From: Chryseobacterium oranimense
Lineage (GTDB): Bacteria; Bacteroidota; Bacteroidia; Flavobacteriales; Weeksellaceae
Length of the DNA stretch: 64,000 nucleotides
Direction: 5' to 3'
NCBI RefSeq assembly: GCF_025244725.1
Contig: NZ_CP104203.1
Location: 558,001-622,000 of the forward strand
Shown here: positions 51,030 through 59,576 of the stretch, one piece after another
Layout of the letters: each line of letters opens with the position of its first letter
How positions within the stretch are numbered: position 1 is the first letter of the stretch
The notes under the pieces: generated by a model
What the model saw: the letters and a program-made list of their open reading frames with translations, nothing else
Databases searched by the model: none
Told to the model about the DNA's origin: nothing
Made by a program: the position numbers and the translations under genes

Positions 51030-51343
51030 TATATTTGTCAAATAAGCTACAAAAAAGTAGCTTTGCGATACTTCAAAGAATAAAAGAAGCTATTGCTTAG
51101 AATCTCGCCCGAAAACTGGTAATTTTTAACACACGAGATGATAAGCAGGAAGCTCACGACCTAGGCGTGGGCTCTCTTATCTGTGTGTAAGGTATACCAG
51201 TACCTCAGGGCGGATATTGTAGAGTCCCATGCCGTTTTATTTTCATGCTGTTCTGTTTTTCTACAATCACCTTTTTCTAAGCCGCTTCACCACATAAAGT
51301 ATCATGATAGGGTACAATGGAGTGTACAATCCATTGCGGCTTC
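51030..51343 (+). ncRNA. Long structured RNA candidate
   Basis: TATATTTG (51030-51037) is followed by a hairpin (51044-51063) and then by a rod of nested stems: CGCCC 51106-51110 with GGGCG 51208-51212; CTGGTA 51116-51121 with TACCAG 51195-51200; ACACAC 51129-51134 with GTGTGT 51183-51188; GATAAG 51140-51145 with CTTATC 51176-51181; AGCTCACG 51151-51158 with CGTGGGCT 51166-51173. Further stems: 51216-51223 with 51260-51267, 51279-51285 with 51336-51342, and 51315-51321 with 51330-51336. No credible gene lies here. The class is not recognised; it is not tmRNA, RNase P or SRP by eye. Confidence 0.6.
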
Positions 51344-51396
51344 AGGGCTTTCACGGGAACACAAATTTTATTTTTATAAACCATTAAGAGGAATCA

Positions 51397-51530
51397 TTTT
51401 AAACCATTAAGGGAAATGAAGATATTAAGATAAGTTAAGTTCCATCCAAGATGGATGAAGCATTTGGCTGAATAAATAGCTTCAGCTATGATCTTAATGA
51501 TTCTTAATCCCTTAAAATCATTAATGGTAA
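51397..51530. repeat. Palindromic repeat, first tandem copy
   Basis: About 135 bp with ends AAACCATTAAGGG and TTAATGGT; contains inner palindromes CCATC-GATGG and ATAGC-GCTAT. The second copy at 51539-51674 is nearly identical. Confidence 0.7.
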
Positions 51531-51538
51531 AGAAATTA

Positions 51539-51674
51539 TTTTAAACCATTAAGGGAAATGAAGATATTAAGATAAGTTAAGTTCCATCAAAGATGGATGA
51601 AGCATTTGGCTAAATAAATAGCTTCAGCTATGATCTTAACAATTCTTAATTCCTTAAAAATTCTTAATGGTTAA
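51539..51674. repeat. Palindromic repeat, second tandem copy
   Basis: Same element as 51397-51530, 140 bp on, ending TTAATGGTTAAG 34 bp before the ATG at 51708. It fills the gap before the orphan gene with its twin. Confidence 0.7.
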
Positions 51675-51707
51675 GAAAAAAAACACCTATTAAAAAAATA
51701 CAAACGC

Positions 51708-52241
51708 ATGAAAAAAACAAGAATACATTTTGAGCCCCGACTTTGGGAAGGCGGCAAGAAGCGCTCCGGGGTACAGCTGATGGAGACGTTTTTCCGGTTC
51801 AACGATCTGGCGTCCTCTAAGAAACAGTTAAACAGCATTATGAATTACGCTGTAAAAAGAAATACATGGATAAAAGAAGATCCGTCTGTCATTTTTAAGT
51901 TTCACCAGTCTATGCGGTCGTTTGTGCGTGCAGGCTACTTTATGATGCTGAAGGAAAAGAAACGGGACGCAAATACTGAGCTTGAAAATGCTTCTCCATT
52001 GGTGCTTGGCCTGCTTTCGGAGAAGGAATACCAAAATCCTCTGCTGGTATTCAGGAAGGCATTCAAAGAATACAGCATCAAGGAATTCGATTATTTTATG
52101 TCCGGGATGGTTTATTTCTCACTGGGAGTCTACGACAATCTGCCGGAAAGAAATATTGTGAGTCCGTACATTCACCTGCTGAAAATGCTGGATGCAGCCC
52201 ACCTTATTCTTGAAAGAAGGAAGAAGATAAGTACAACTTAA
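51708..52241 (+). CDS. Orphan hypothetical protein, helical, between repeat blocks
   Basis: 177 aa, soluble, mostly helical: MKKTRIHFEPRLWEGGKKRS, then QLMETFFRFNDLASSKKQLNSIM, FHQSMRSFVRAGYFMMLKEKK and a C-terminal helix LKMLDAAHLILERRKKI. It has no signal peptide and no recognised domain; the C-terminus is very basic. Both sides are filled by tandem palindromic repeats of two different families (51397-51674 and 52247-52657). Genes in such settings are sometimes linked to their repeats, but nothing here proves it. Confidence 0.6.
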   Translation: MKKTRIHFEPRLWEGGKKRSGVQLMETFFRFNDLASSKKQLNSIMNYAVKRNTWIKEDPSVIFKFHQSMRSFVRAGYFMMLKEKKRDANTELENASPLVLGLLSEKEYQNPLLVFRKAFKEYSIKEFDYFMSGMVYFSLGVYDNLPERNIVSPYIHLLKMLDAAHLILERRKKISTT

Positions 52242-52246
52242 GAATA

Positions 52247-52426
52247 GAAATTTTATTAACGCAAAGGTTTATTTTTAACAATGAATAGTTTAGTAAGCAA
52301 AGAAGGAATCAATCGAGGATTGATTCGATGAAGCGAGCGTTTTATCCATCCGCTTCATCAGCGGCGAAACTGCTATCCTTTGCTTCCTTAAAATCAAAAG
52401 AGTCTTATAAAACCTTCGTTAAAAAA
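52247..52426. repeat. Palindromic repeat of second family, first copy
   Basis: 180 bp starting GAAATTTTATTAACGCAAAGG and ending AACCTTCGTTAAAAAA. Inner palindromes AATCAATCGAGGATTGATT and GCTTCATCAGCG mark it. The right copy is 52476-52657. Together they fill most of the 52242-52780 gap. Confidence 0.7.
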
Positions 52427-52475
52427 GCGTCTTTGCGATTTTCCAACAAAACAATAAGAAAGTGTTTATTAGAAG

Positions 52476-52657
52476 AGAAATTTTATTAACGCAAAGGCTT
52501 ATTTTAATAATGCATAGTTTAGTAAGCAAAGAAAGAATCAATCGAGGATTGATTCGATGAAGCGAGCGTTGTATTCATGCGCTTCATCAGCGGTGAGACT
52601 GCTATCCTTTGCTTTCCTTAAAATCAAAAGAGTCTTATAAAACCTTTGCGTTAAAAA
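52476..52657. repeat. Palindromic repeat of second family, second copy
   Basis: Near-identical to 52247-52426, 229 bp further on. Its ends TTAACGCAAAGG and CCTTTGCGTTAA are perfect complements, so the whole can form a long imperfect hairpin. Confidence 0.7.
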
Positions 52658-52731
52658 AACGGTCCGCTCCACGGTTCCTACCCGGGTTCCAAAAACTTGA
52701 AAAAAATAAAAACTGCTGAATTGAAATAAAC

Positions 52732-52764
52732 AAAAAGCCTTTCAGGAAAACTGAAAGGCTTTTT
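52732..52764 (-). terminator. Intrinsic terminator of the 52781 gene
   Basis: Perfect 14-bp stem AAAAAGCCTTTCAG / CTGAAAGGCTTTTT with a 5-base loop; on the minus strand a T-run follows. It sits 17 bp beyond the stop codon. Confidence 0.88.
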
Positions 52765-52780
52765 AATCCGTAAAACTCTG

Positions 52781-55183
52781 TTATTTAAAGATTTTCTGAT
52801 CATAAAGAAGATTGTCATCTTCATCAAAACTTATGACGAGTACTTTGTATTGTTTGGCGCTGTCGTTATTAAAGAATTTAATTCTTGGAGGAACATAGTC
52901 GCTGTCGAATAAATTAGGATTCCAGTAAAGGGTTTCCCGGGTATCGTTTTCAATTTTCTTTGCAGGATCATCGTTATCCAGCATTTCAACAGGAAATTCC
53001 GAAGGTTTATCGTATCCTTTTATGACAGATGAATTGTTTTTCTGCGTTTCTTTTTCATTGCTTTTGGATTTCATATTCCCTTTCATGGTATAGATGAGTA
53101 CAGCATCACCTATTAATCCGGCTCCTTTAAGAATTTTTACCATAGCGATATTGTTGACAGGAAGATTGGCAATCATTGAAGGATCCGTAGGCGTTTCGTC
53201 TAAATACAGCTTAGCCTGCTGATTGCGGATATAAGGAACATTAACTCCTGAATTATTCCGTTGAAATGTTAAACCGGCCGCCCGTCCCTGTAGCCAGTCA
53301 AATATATTACTGGATCCGGCAATGTGCTGGTCTTCATTCACAAAGTCGAATATAGTGGAATTCATAGAGCTGAACATTCCTGTGGACAGTTGTTTGTCCA
53401 GCTCTTCTTTGGGGTCCTGCTTTTTTCCTACCAGTTTTACTTCTTCAATCTGTACATCAGCATTTTCGATCTTTTTTGTGTTTTTCTGAGTATTGATAGC
53501 CCTGGAAATGGTTGGAGAAACGGTTTTATTTTCACCGGCTTTTACTAATTTATATTTTGTCCCGGGGAAATTGCCTTTAAATGGGACAGGATTTACTAAT
53601 GGTTCTACAGTGACGAATAAATTATCAGTACCGGATTCTTTATTATTTTCCGAATTCACAAACAATGAAACATCCAGGGGGTCATCATAGTTAATGTTAT
53701 TTAAATAAGCATATCCGTTTTGATCTGTCATAAACTGATTAATGGAAGGTTCATTTTTACCTAATCTTAATACTAAGTTTACAGGGGTGTTGATCAGCAT
53801 GGAGCCGTTTTTAATAGGCTTTACCTTGTAAGAAAGATAGGGTTGAGAAATGGTTTTAATGGTGGGCACAGCTCCGCTAAGTAAGGAATTCCAGTCAAAT
53901 CTCTGCCAGCTTTCAGAAATAAGAAGTGCATCCAAAGCTTCAGTATTGGCATTTTGAGAAAAATATTGTGCGGGACTGTCTATTTTTGCAGTAAAATCTC
54001 CCGTTAACCAAAGTGCACTGAGTATATTTTCTTCTTCCGGGTTCTGAGTGCCGTCGTCCTCACTTACCAAAACGGTATAATGTTTAAAATAAGACTCCGG
54101 GGAAAGATCAATGCTGTTAAAAGATCTTGGGGTTACTTTTATGTTTTGGCCTACAATTTCTGCTTTCTCAACCTTTAAGTTGCCGGGTTTTATAAAGCAA
54201 AGCCTTTTGGCAACCAGATTGTCCTGTTCATCAAAAATGGCTAATTGCAGAATACCGTTAGCTCCATTGCTTATTTTTGTAGGAATAAGACTTGATGCTT
54301 CGTTGGTTAACTGATTGATATTGGCCTTATAGGCCAGGTGATTATTGATGGTTCCTACAATTTTATAATTTTGAAGCTGTTGTTTCAGGTTGACACCTTT
54401 TAAGGTATATTTAATCCCTTCTTTAGAGCTGTACACCTGTAAATTGAGGCCGCTGTCTGCAACCTGGGGCAAATCTATAGTCTGGCTTTTTCCTGTATTG
54501 TCCTGGATAATAACCTGGTATTTTTTTCCTGAAGCAGGCGTTATTTTAAAAGAGGCAACATTTCTGTCAAAAGATTTAAATGTAGTAACAGGGACGTTGG
54601 GATTTTGTGTATCTATTACTTTTCCGGACCAGTTTTCCGGCAGGGAAGTATTGCTAGATAATCTCACGGCAAATTTTGAAGGAATTCCGTTAATGAAAGT
54701 TCCGCCTTCTGGAAATGCTTTTGCAGACCAGTCGGAGCCCTTAGAGATCACCAAAGATTCTTTGGAGTTGGGATTGTACACCGGAATGGTTTTCACCATC
54801 TGAAAATCCTCGTTAAAATTGGTCATGTAAGGCGTATAAGCTCTTACAAAATACAACTGTTCGGGAAGATCTTCTTTCAGTTGGAAATCTCCGCTTCCTT
54901 CACCATTGGTCAGGAGTACTGTTTTCCAGTCTATTAATTTTTTATCAGAATTGTAGAGTTCAACAAATAGAGTAGTAGATAATGCAGAACGGTTATAGCC
55001 ATCAAATACAAAACTTTTAAACCATATTTTGTCTCCGGCTGCATATTGTGATTTATCGGTAAGTAAGTATACTTTTTCCTGCCCGTAATTATTCTCAAGA
55101 CTGGTAAGTGCTTTTTCCAGTTTAGTTTGTGCCAGTACAGGCTGTACCATTGAAATAAGCAATACAAAGAACATATTTTTCAT
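52781..55183 (-). CDS. Secreted MG2-like protein with C-terminal TonB-plug-like domain
   Basis: 800 aa with a signal peptide (NMFFVLLISMVQPVLAQ). The start YLLTDKSQYAAGDKIWFKSFVFDG and following strands (LFVELYNSDKKLIDWKTVLL, QLYFVRAYTPYM) are the macroglobulin MG2-type domain of Bacteroidota surface proteins. Later come several Ig-like segments. The C-terminal part, IFDWLQGRAAGLTFQRNNSG, then YLDETPTDPSMIANLPVNNI and VKILKGAGLIGDAVLIYTMKG, is a plug-like domain without a barrel. It may work with TonB or outer-membrane machinery, but its role is unknown. A heptamer repeat precedes the start. Confidence 0.8.
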   Translation of the reverse strand: MKNMFFVLLISMVQPVLAQTKLEKALTSLENNYGQEKVYLLTDKSQYAAGDKIWFKSFVFDGYNRSALSTTLFVELYNSDKKLIDWKTVLLTNGEGSGDFQLKEDLPEQLYFVRAYTPYMTNFNEDFQMVKTIPVYNPNSKESLVISKGSDWSAKAFPEGGTFINGIPSKFAVRLSSNTSLPENWSGKVIDTQNPNVPVTTFKSFDRNVASFKITPASGKKYQVIIQDNTGKSQTIDLPQVADSGLNLQVYSSKEGIKYTLKGVNLKQQLQNYKIVGTINNHLAYKANINQLTNEASSLIPTKISNGANGILQLAIFDEQDNLVAKRLCFIKPGNLKVEKAEIVGQNIKVTPRSFNSIDLSPESYFKHYTVLVSEDDGTQNPEEENILSALWLTGDFTAKIDSPAQYFSQNANTEALDALLISESWQRFDWNSLLSGAVPTIKTISQPYLSYKVKPIKNGSMLINTPVNLVLRLGKNEPSINQFMTDQNGYAYLNNINYDDPLDVSLFVNSENNKESGTDNLFVTVEPLVNPVPFKGNFPGTKYKLVKAGENKTVSPTISRAINTQKNTKKIENADVQIEEVKLVGKKQDPKEELDKQLSTGMFSSMNSTIFDFVNEDQHIAGSSNIFDWLQGRAAGLTFQRNNSGVNVPYIRNQQAKLYLDETPTDPSMIANLPVNNIAMVKILKGAGLIGDAVLIYTMKGNMKSKSNEKETQKNNSSVIKGYDKPSEFPVEMLDNDDPAKKIENDTRETLYWNPNLFDSDYVPPRIKFFNNDSAKQYKVLVISFDEDDNLLYDQKIFK

Positions 55184-55263
55184 AGAAATCTCAACGCATT
55201 TTAATTCGGTGCTAATGTAGCGATTTAAAGGGTTGGAGCATTGATATTTTAGCTTCTTATTTC

Positions 55264-55291
55264 AGAATAAAGAATAAAGAATAAAGAATAA
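55264..55291. repeat. AGAATAA heptamer, four copies
   Basis: Four perfect 7-bp units, 80 bp before the start codon of the 52781 gene. The 220-bp gap 55184-55403 holds nothing else that I recognise. Confidence 0.7.
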
Positions 55292-55403
55292 AGAGTGATC
55301 ATATCTTCCAGAATTGGTTTTCTGAAACTGGAGACAGGAATCTTTTATAACCTTTGGGTTTTGTGCAATTGAAAAGAATATTGTAAATATTTAAGTCAAT
55401 CGT

Positions 55404-55877
55404 CTATGATACGACTTCCGTTGATGACTGCTCTTGATTCAAAAAAGGGTTACCTCTGCCAGTTTCCAAGTACAATTTCAGGCTTGCAGTAAATTGTTTC
55501 CATCCGTCTGTGCAGATCTCGTAACATTCAATATCGGGATGTAATCCGACATGGGTAAGATGTAATCCTGTTCCGCTTTTGCTCTCGGTGATTTCCCAAA
55601 TAATGGTTGTACCGATCCATTCTTTTTGATTTTTTAATCCTGGAATATTTAACAATGAATCTTCCACGTACCATACTACTTTTTTATAAGGAATTAGTTC
55701 CTGTACTTTAAACTTTTTAAAAATAGATTCCCCGAAATGAATGGTAAAAGATTGATCCTGTTCATTTGAAGAACCTTCGAACATTTCTGTCCACCAAAAG
55801 GGTATACCATTAGTCAGGGCGCTAAATACGTTATCCGGATGAGTATTCAGCTGTACTAAATTATTATAATTTTCCAT
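55404..55877 (-). CDS. SRPBCC (AHSA1-type) protein
   Basis: 157 aa of the activator-of-Hsp90-ATPase-like START fold. It opens VQLNTHPDNVFSALTNGIPFWW, has EMFEGSSNEQDQSFTIHFGES and VQELIPYKKVVWYVEDS as the core strands, IIWEITESKSGTGLHLTHVGLHP, and the C-terminal helix DGWKQFTASLKLYLETGRGNPF. These proteins bind a small hydrophobic ligand; the ligand is unknown. It is upstream of the palindromic repeat array and apparently alone. Confidence 0.85.
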   Translation of the reverse strand: MENYNNLVQLNTHPDNVFSALTNGIPFWWTEMFEGSSNEQDQSFTIHFGESIFKKFKVQELIPYKKVVWYVEDSLLNIPGLKNQKEWIGTTIIWEITESKSGTGLHLTHVGLHPDIECYEICTDGWKQFTASLKLYLETGRGNPFLNQEQSSTEVVS

Positions 55878-56023
55878 ATAGATTATTTTTTAGTTTCCTT
55901 AAGGATGAGCAAAATATTTAACGATTGCCTTACAGGATTTAATTGGCGATATATTGACTCGAATTTATGTTTTAATTTTTTTTTACATCTTGGCATATGG
56001 CAAGATTTTATTTTCTAATTTTT

Positions 56024-56633
56024 CCCACAAACATAAAGCATCTGTGTAAATTCGTGAGATCTGTGGCAATAAAAAAGAAGATGAATCACATAACAGTTTT
56101 CTAATTTCTTCCCACGGATTTCACAGATTACACGAATGATTGCTTCATAATTTTAGCACTCTGAATAAAAGTATAGCATAAACATCTGTGCAGATCTGTG
56201 AGATCTGTGGGAAGGGAAAAGACGAATTACACAAAACTCTTTATAATTTTTCCCACGGATTTCACAGATTACACGAATGATTGATTATGATTTTGTACTG
56301 TGAATAAAGTATAGTATAAACATCTGTGCAAATTCGTGAGATCTGTGGCAATAAAAAAGAAGATGAATCACATAACAGTTTTCTAATTTCTTCCCACGGA
56401 TTTCACAGATTACACGAATGATTGTTTCATAATTTTAGCACTCTGAATAAAAGTATATCATAAACATCTGTGCAGATCCGTGAGATCTGTGGGAAGGGAA
56501 AAGGCGAATCACACAAAACTCTTTATATTTTTCCCACGGATTTTACAGATTACACGAATAATTGCTTCATAATTTTAGCACTCTGAATAAAGTATAGTAT
56601 AAACATCTGTGCAGATCTGTGAGATCTGCGGGA
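56024..56633. repeat. Array of 140-bp palindromic repeats
   Basis: CCCACGGATTTCACAGATTA starts units at 56111, 56252, 56393 and 56533, spaced 141, 141 and 140 bp; a shortened unit lies at 56024. Each unit ends with ATCTGTGAGATCTGTGGGA, the near-complement of its start, so each can form a long hairpin. The last ends before the terminator at 56636. It fills most of the 810-bp gap 55878-56687. Confidence 0.85.
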
Positions 56634-56635
56634 AA

Positions 56636-56667
56636 TAAAAAAAGGCGAATCACAAGATTCACCTTTT
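56636..56667 (-). terminator. Intrinsic terminator of the 56688 gene
   Basis: AAAGGTGAATC / GATTCGCCTTT stem (one G-T pair) read on the minus strand, followed by a T-run. 21 bp past the stop codon. Confidence 0.8.
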
Positions 56668-56687
56668 CTAATAATATAATAAGTTTG

Positions 56688-57509
56688 TTACGACTGGATA
56701 AATTCCAAGAGATCTTTATTAATCGTTGCGTGTTCTGTAGTCGGCATTCCGTGAGGGAAACCCGGATAAGTAATCAGCTTACCGTTCTTTAGTAATTTTG
56801 CAGATTTAATGGCCGAATTTTCAATCGGAACAATCTGATCATCTTCTCCGTGAAGTACCAGAACCGGAATATCAACTGCTTTCAGGTCTTCTGTGAAATC
56901 TGTTTCGGAAAACGCCTTGATGCCATCGTAGTGAGCAACAATTCCTCCCATTAGTCCCTGTCTCCACCAGTTTTTCTGGATTCCTTCTTTTACATCTGCA
57001 CCTTCTCTGTTATATCCGTAAAAAGGAACCGTTAGATCAAGGTAGAATTGGTTTCTGTTATTCAGGGTCTGGTACCTGATATTGTCGAAAACTTCGATTG
57101 GAACACCGTCAGGATTGCTTTCGCTTTTTACCATTACAGGCGGAACAGCACTGATCAATACTGCTTTTTTCGCTCTGCCGTTGGAATATTTATTTACGTA
57201 ACGGATCACTTCACCACCGCCTGTGGAGTGGCCAATGTGAACTACGTCTTTCAGGTCCAGAAATTCTACCAGTTCAGCTGCATCAGAAGCATATTGCTCA
57301 ATCGTATGATTGTAAATATTCTGGCTGGAACGGCCGTGCCCTCTTCTGTCGTGCGCTACCACTCTGTAGCCTCTCTGAAGGAAGAAAATTACCTGTGCAT
57401 CCCAATCGTCTGATGACAAAGGCCATCCATGGTGAAACATCAGTACCGGTCCTTCTCCCTGGTCTTTATAAAAAATCTCTGTTCCGTCTTTTAATTTTAA
57501 TGTACTCAT
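56688..57509 (-). CDS. Alpha/beta hydrolase of the non-heme chloroperoxidase type
   Basis: 273 aa, the usual length. It opens LKLKDGTEIFYKDQGEGPVLMFHHGWPLSSDDW, has VVAHDRRGHGRSS, the nucleophile Ser95 in HIGHSTGGGEV, Asp in LHGEDDQIVP, and His in GFPHGMPTTEH, a full triad. The family holds cofactor-free haloperoxidases and esterases. It has no signal peptide. It is divergent from the mhq-like cluster, so it may share in handling aromatic or oxidised compounds; that link is inferred. Confidence 0.92.
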   Translation of the reverse strand: MSTLKLKDGTEIFYKDQGEGPVLMFHHGWPLSSDDWDAQVIFFLQRGYRVVAHDRRGHGRSSQNIYNHTIEQYASDAAELVEFLDLKDVVHIGHSTGGGEVIRYVNKYSNGRAKKAVLISAVPPVMVKSESNPDGVPIEVFDNIRYQTLNNRNQFYLDLTVPFYGYNREGADVKEGIQKNWWRQGLMGGIVAHYDGIKAFSETDFTEDLKAVDIPVLVLHGEDDQIVPIENSAIKSAKLLKNGKLITYPGFPHGMPTTEHATINKDLLEFIQS

Positions 57510-57709
57510 AATTTACTTTTTTTAAGGTGTTGTTAATATTTGTTTACTTTTTTTCTTAATTCTTTAGCAAATTTAGTGAGGTTTTCTCTGATAGAAATTA
57601 ATCTAGTTTAATTTTTGTTCATTTTGACGAAAAAAATTAAAGATTTTAAACTGATGCCTGTAAATCTTGAAGAGCTTTTGTTTTTTACTATTATATATTA
57701 GGCTTGTTT

Positions 57710-57734
57710 GTCACTCTGAGCTTGTCGAAGAGTC
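57710..57734. repeat. Short dispersed REP-like repeat
   Basis: GTCACTCTGAGCTTGTCGAAGAGTC, with complementary ends ACTCT/AGAGT, is a word common in Bacteroidota intergenic DNA (by memory). One copy here. Confidence 0.5.
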
Positions 57735-57842
57735 TTTTTGCAGCATTATGTGAAAATCGTTATACTGAAATTGATATATACTATATAAGAAGATTCATTA
57801 TCTACGGAAACTCTTTGCCCATAATCTGATTATTTCTGACCC

Positions 57843-58024
57843 AAAAGGTTTAATCACTTAAGTTTTTTTGGAGCCAAGCTTTATGCATAACAAGTACACT
57901 TAAGTTTTGTGAAAATCTTTGATTTTCATCTTATGTGAACTTTTCTTCGGAACCATTTTAAATTTACTTAGGTGAACTAAAGTATTTTAAAATGAAAGCT
58001 TTGTGGTTTTTGTAAAGTTTAAAC
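57843..58024. repeat. MITE-like dispersed element, copy B (inverted)
   Basis: The complement of this 182-bp stretch matches 46928-47121 over most of its length (GTTTAAACTTTACAAAACCA at one end against GTTTAAAC-TTTACAAAAACC). It keeps the same ATCAAAGATTTT interior. It lies in the 617-bp gap 57510-58126, which holds no gene. Confidence 0.7.
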
Positions 58025-58126
58025 AAAAAAACAAAACCATCCAAAATGTAATTTATTAAACTAGTTAAATGTGCAGCATTTCCTGTCGCCATACATTTGT
58101 CATATAAAAATTAAACAATCAGCAAA

Positions 58127-59059
58127 ATGGAAAATAGAATATTAGGACTGCACCATATTACAGCAATAGCAGATAACGCAAAAAGAAATTTAGATTTTTA
58201 CACCCGGGTTTTAGGCGTAAGACTGGTAAAAAAAACCGTTAACTTTGATGATCCGGGAACCTATCACTTTTACTTCGGAAACGAAGAAGGAACTCCTGGA
58301 ACAATCCTCACTTTCTTTCCGTGGGAAGGAATTGGTAAGGGAACAAATGGTTCCGGTTTGGCAACTCACATCGGATATTCAGTTCCAAAAGGAAGCCTGG
58401 AATTCTGGAAAAACAGGTTGGCGCAATTTAATGTAGCTGTTGAAGAAGGTGAAATTTTTGGCGAAAAATTGATTTCATTCAATGATCCTGATGGCTTGCA
58501 GCTACAGTTCATAGAATCTTCAACATCTGATGACAGAAAAGTCTGGACAACCGATGATATTCAGGATGAAAATGCTTTGAAAGGATTCCACAACATCACT
58601 TTAACCCTGAAAAAAGCAGATCCTACCATTAAGGTTTTAACTGATATTTTCGGATACGGTTTACAGAAGCACGAAGGCGAAAGATACCGTTTTGCAACAG
58701 ATGCCATTGAAACCGCCAATCTTGTTGACATCATCGAAAACGATAAGATTTTAACAGGAAGAAATGCGGCAGGAACTAACCATCACGTTGCATTCAGAGT
58801 GAAAGATGATAATGTTTTGATGGAATTCCGTGAAAAAGTATTGTCTGCAGGACTAAACATCACTCCGAAGATCGACAGGGATTATTTCTATTCTCTATAT
58901 TTCCGCGAACCGGGCGGTGTTTTGTTTGAAATTGCAACAGACAACCCTGGATTCACAGTGGACGAGCCTTTAAATGAGTTGGGAACAAATTTAAAGCTTC
59001 CAAAGCAACACGAAGGATTGCGTGAAAAAATAGAAGAAGTTCTGCCGAAGTTATCATAG
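58127..59059 (+). CDS. Ring-cleaving dioxygenase (VOC family, MhqO-like)
   Basis: 310 aa with two vicinal-oxygen-chelate modules. It opens LGLHHITAIADNAKRNLDFY and has TVNFDDPGTYHFYFGNEEGTPG. The metal ligands expected of the family are visible: His9 or His10 in LHHIT, His219/220 in NHHVAFRV, and Glu268 in GVLFEIATD. In Bacillus the homologous MhqO cleaves hydroquinone-type rings during electrophile stress. Here it is the first of a cluster with a GNAT gene, a second dioxygenase, an esterase and a cupin. Confidence 0.9.
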   Translation: MENRILGLHHITAIADNAKRNLDFYTRVLGVRLVKKTVNFDDPGTYHFYFGNEEGTPGTILTFFPWEGIGKGTNGSGLATHIGYSVPKGSLEFWKNRLAQFNVAVEEGEIFGEKLISFNDPDGLQLQFIESSTSDDRKVWTTDDIQDENALKGFHNITLTLKKADPTIKVLTDIFGYGLQKHEGERYRFATDAIETANLVDIIENDKILTGRNAAGTNHHVAFRVKDDNVLMEFREKVLSAGLNITPKIDRDYFYSLYFREPGGVLFEIATDNPGFTVDEPLNELGTNLKLPKQHEGLREKIEEVLPKLS

Positions 59060-59093
59060 ATCATTCCTTTATTTTTATAAGAATTATATTTTA

Positions 59094-59238
59094 GCAATAA
59101 GCAATAAGCAATAAGCAATAAGCAATAAGCAATAAGCAATAAGCAATAAGCAATAAGCAATAAGCAATAAGCAATAAGCAATAAGCAATAAGCAATAAGC
59201 AATAAGCAATAAGCAATAAGCAATAAGCAATAAGCAAT
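59094..59238. repeat. GCAATAA heptamer array, 20 copies, ending at a start codon
   Basis: Twenty perfect GCAATAA units (59094-59233) plus GCAAT (59234-59238), immediately followed by the ATG at 59239. The 7-bp period is not a multiple of three. The array therefore makes up the whole leader of the GNAT gene, and changes in copy number would change its length. A minus-strand frame through it encodes only LLIAYC repeats. Confidence 0.92.
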
Positions 59239-59532
59239 ATGGAAACAACAAAAGTAGTTTTAGGAAATGTGAGAGGAGAAATTCAGCTTTTCTCAGATGA
59301 TAAAAAAATTGGTAAAATGGATATCTCGGTCATTGGAAATAAGCTAACCGTTTATCACACTGAAGTTGATGATGAATATGCAGGAAACGGTTTTGCCAAA
59401 TTATTGCTCAACCAGCTGGTATCATATGCCAGGGAGAACAATTTGAAGATCGTACCGCTGTGTCCTTACGTGCACGCCCAATTCAAACGCAACCCCGAAG
59501 AATACAACGATGTCTGGTTAAAAGAAGACTAA
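59239..59532 (+). CDS. Short GNAT-fold N-acetyltransferase (YjdJ/COG2388 type)
   Basis: 97 aa, one of the small GNAT domains. It has VIGNKLTVYHTEVDDEYAGNGFAKLLLNQLVSYA, the acetyl-CoA loop with NGFAKLL, and ends PLCPYVHAQFKRNPEEYNDVW, which is the signature of this branch. The acceptor is unknown. It lies in the mhq-like cluster, preceded immediately by a 20-copy heptamer repeat and followed by heptamers before the next gene. It may be switched by repeat length. Confidence 0.9.
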   Translation: METTKVVLGNVRGEIQLFSDDKKIGKMDISVIGNKLTVYHTEVDDEYAGNGFAKLLLNQLVSYARENNLKIVPLCPYVHAQFKRNPEEYNDVWLKED

Positions 59533-59576
59533 CCCAAACAACCATAAATTAAACCCGAACCCCAAAACTTTAACCC

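Noticed and set aside
51183..51410. 75-residue plus-strand frame in the structured RNA
   Set aside because: It overlaps the nested stems, has no start context and no recognisable sequence.
56024..56633. CRISPR-like regularity of the 140-bp array
   Set aside because: Units are palindromic throughout and far too long, with no distinct spacers and no cas gene.
58888..59223. Minus-strand frame coding repeated LLIAYC units
   Set aside because: It is produced only by the GCAATAA array read backwards; there is no start signal and the rest lies inside the dioxygenase gene.
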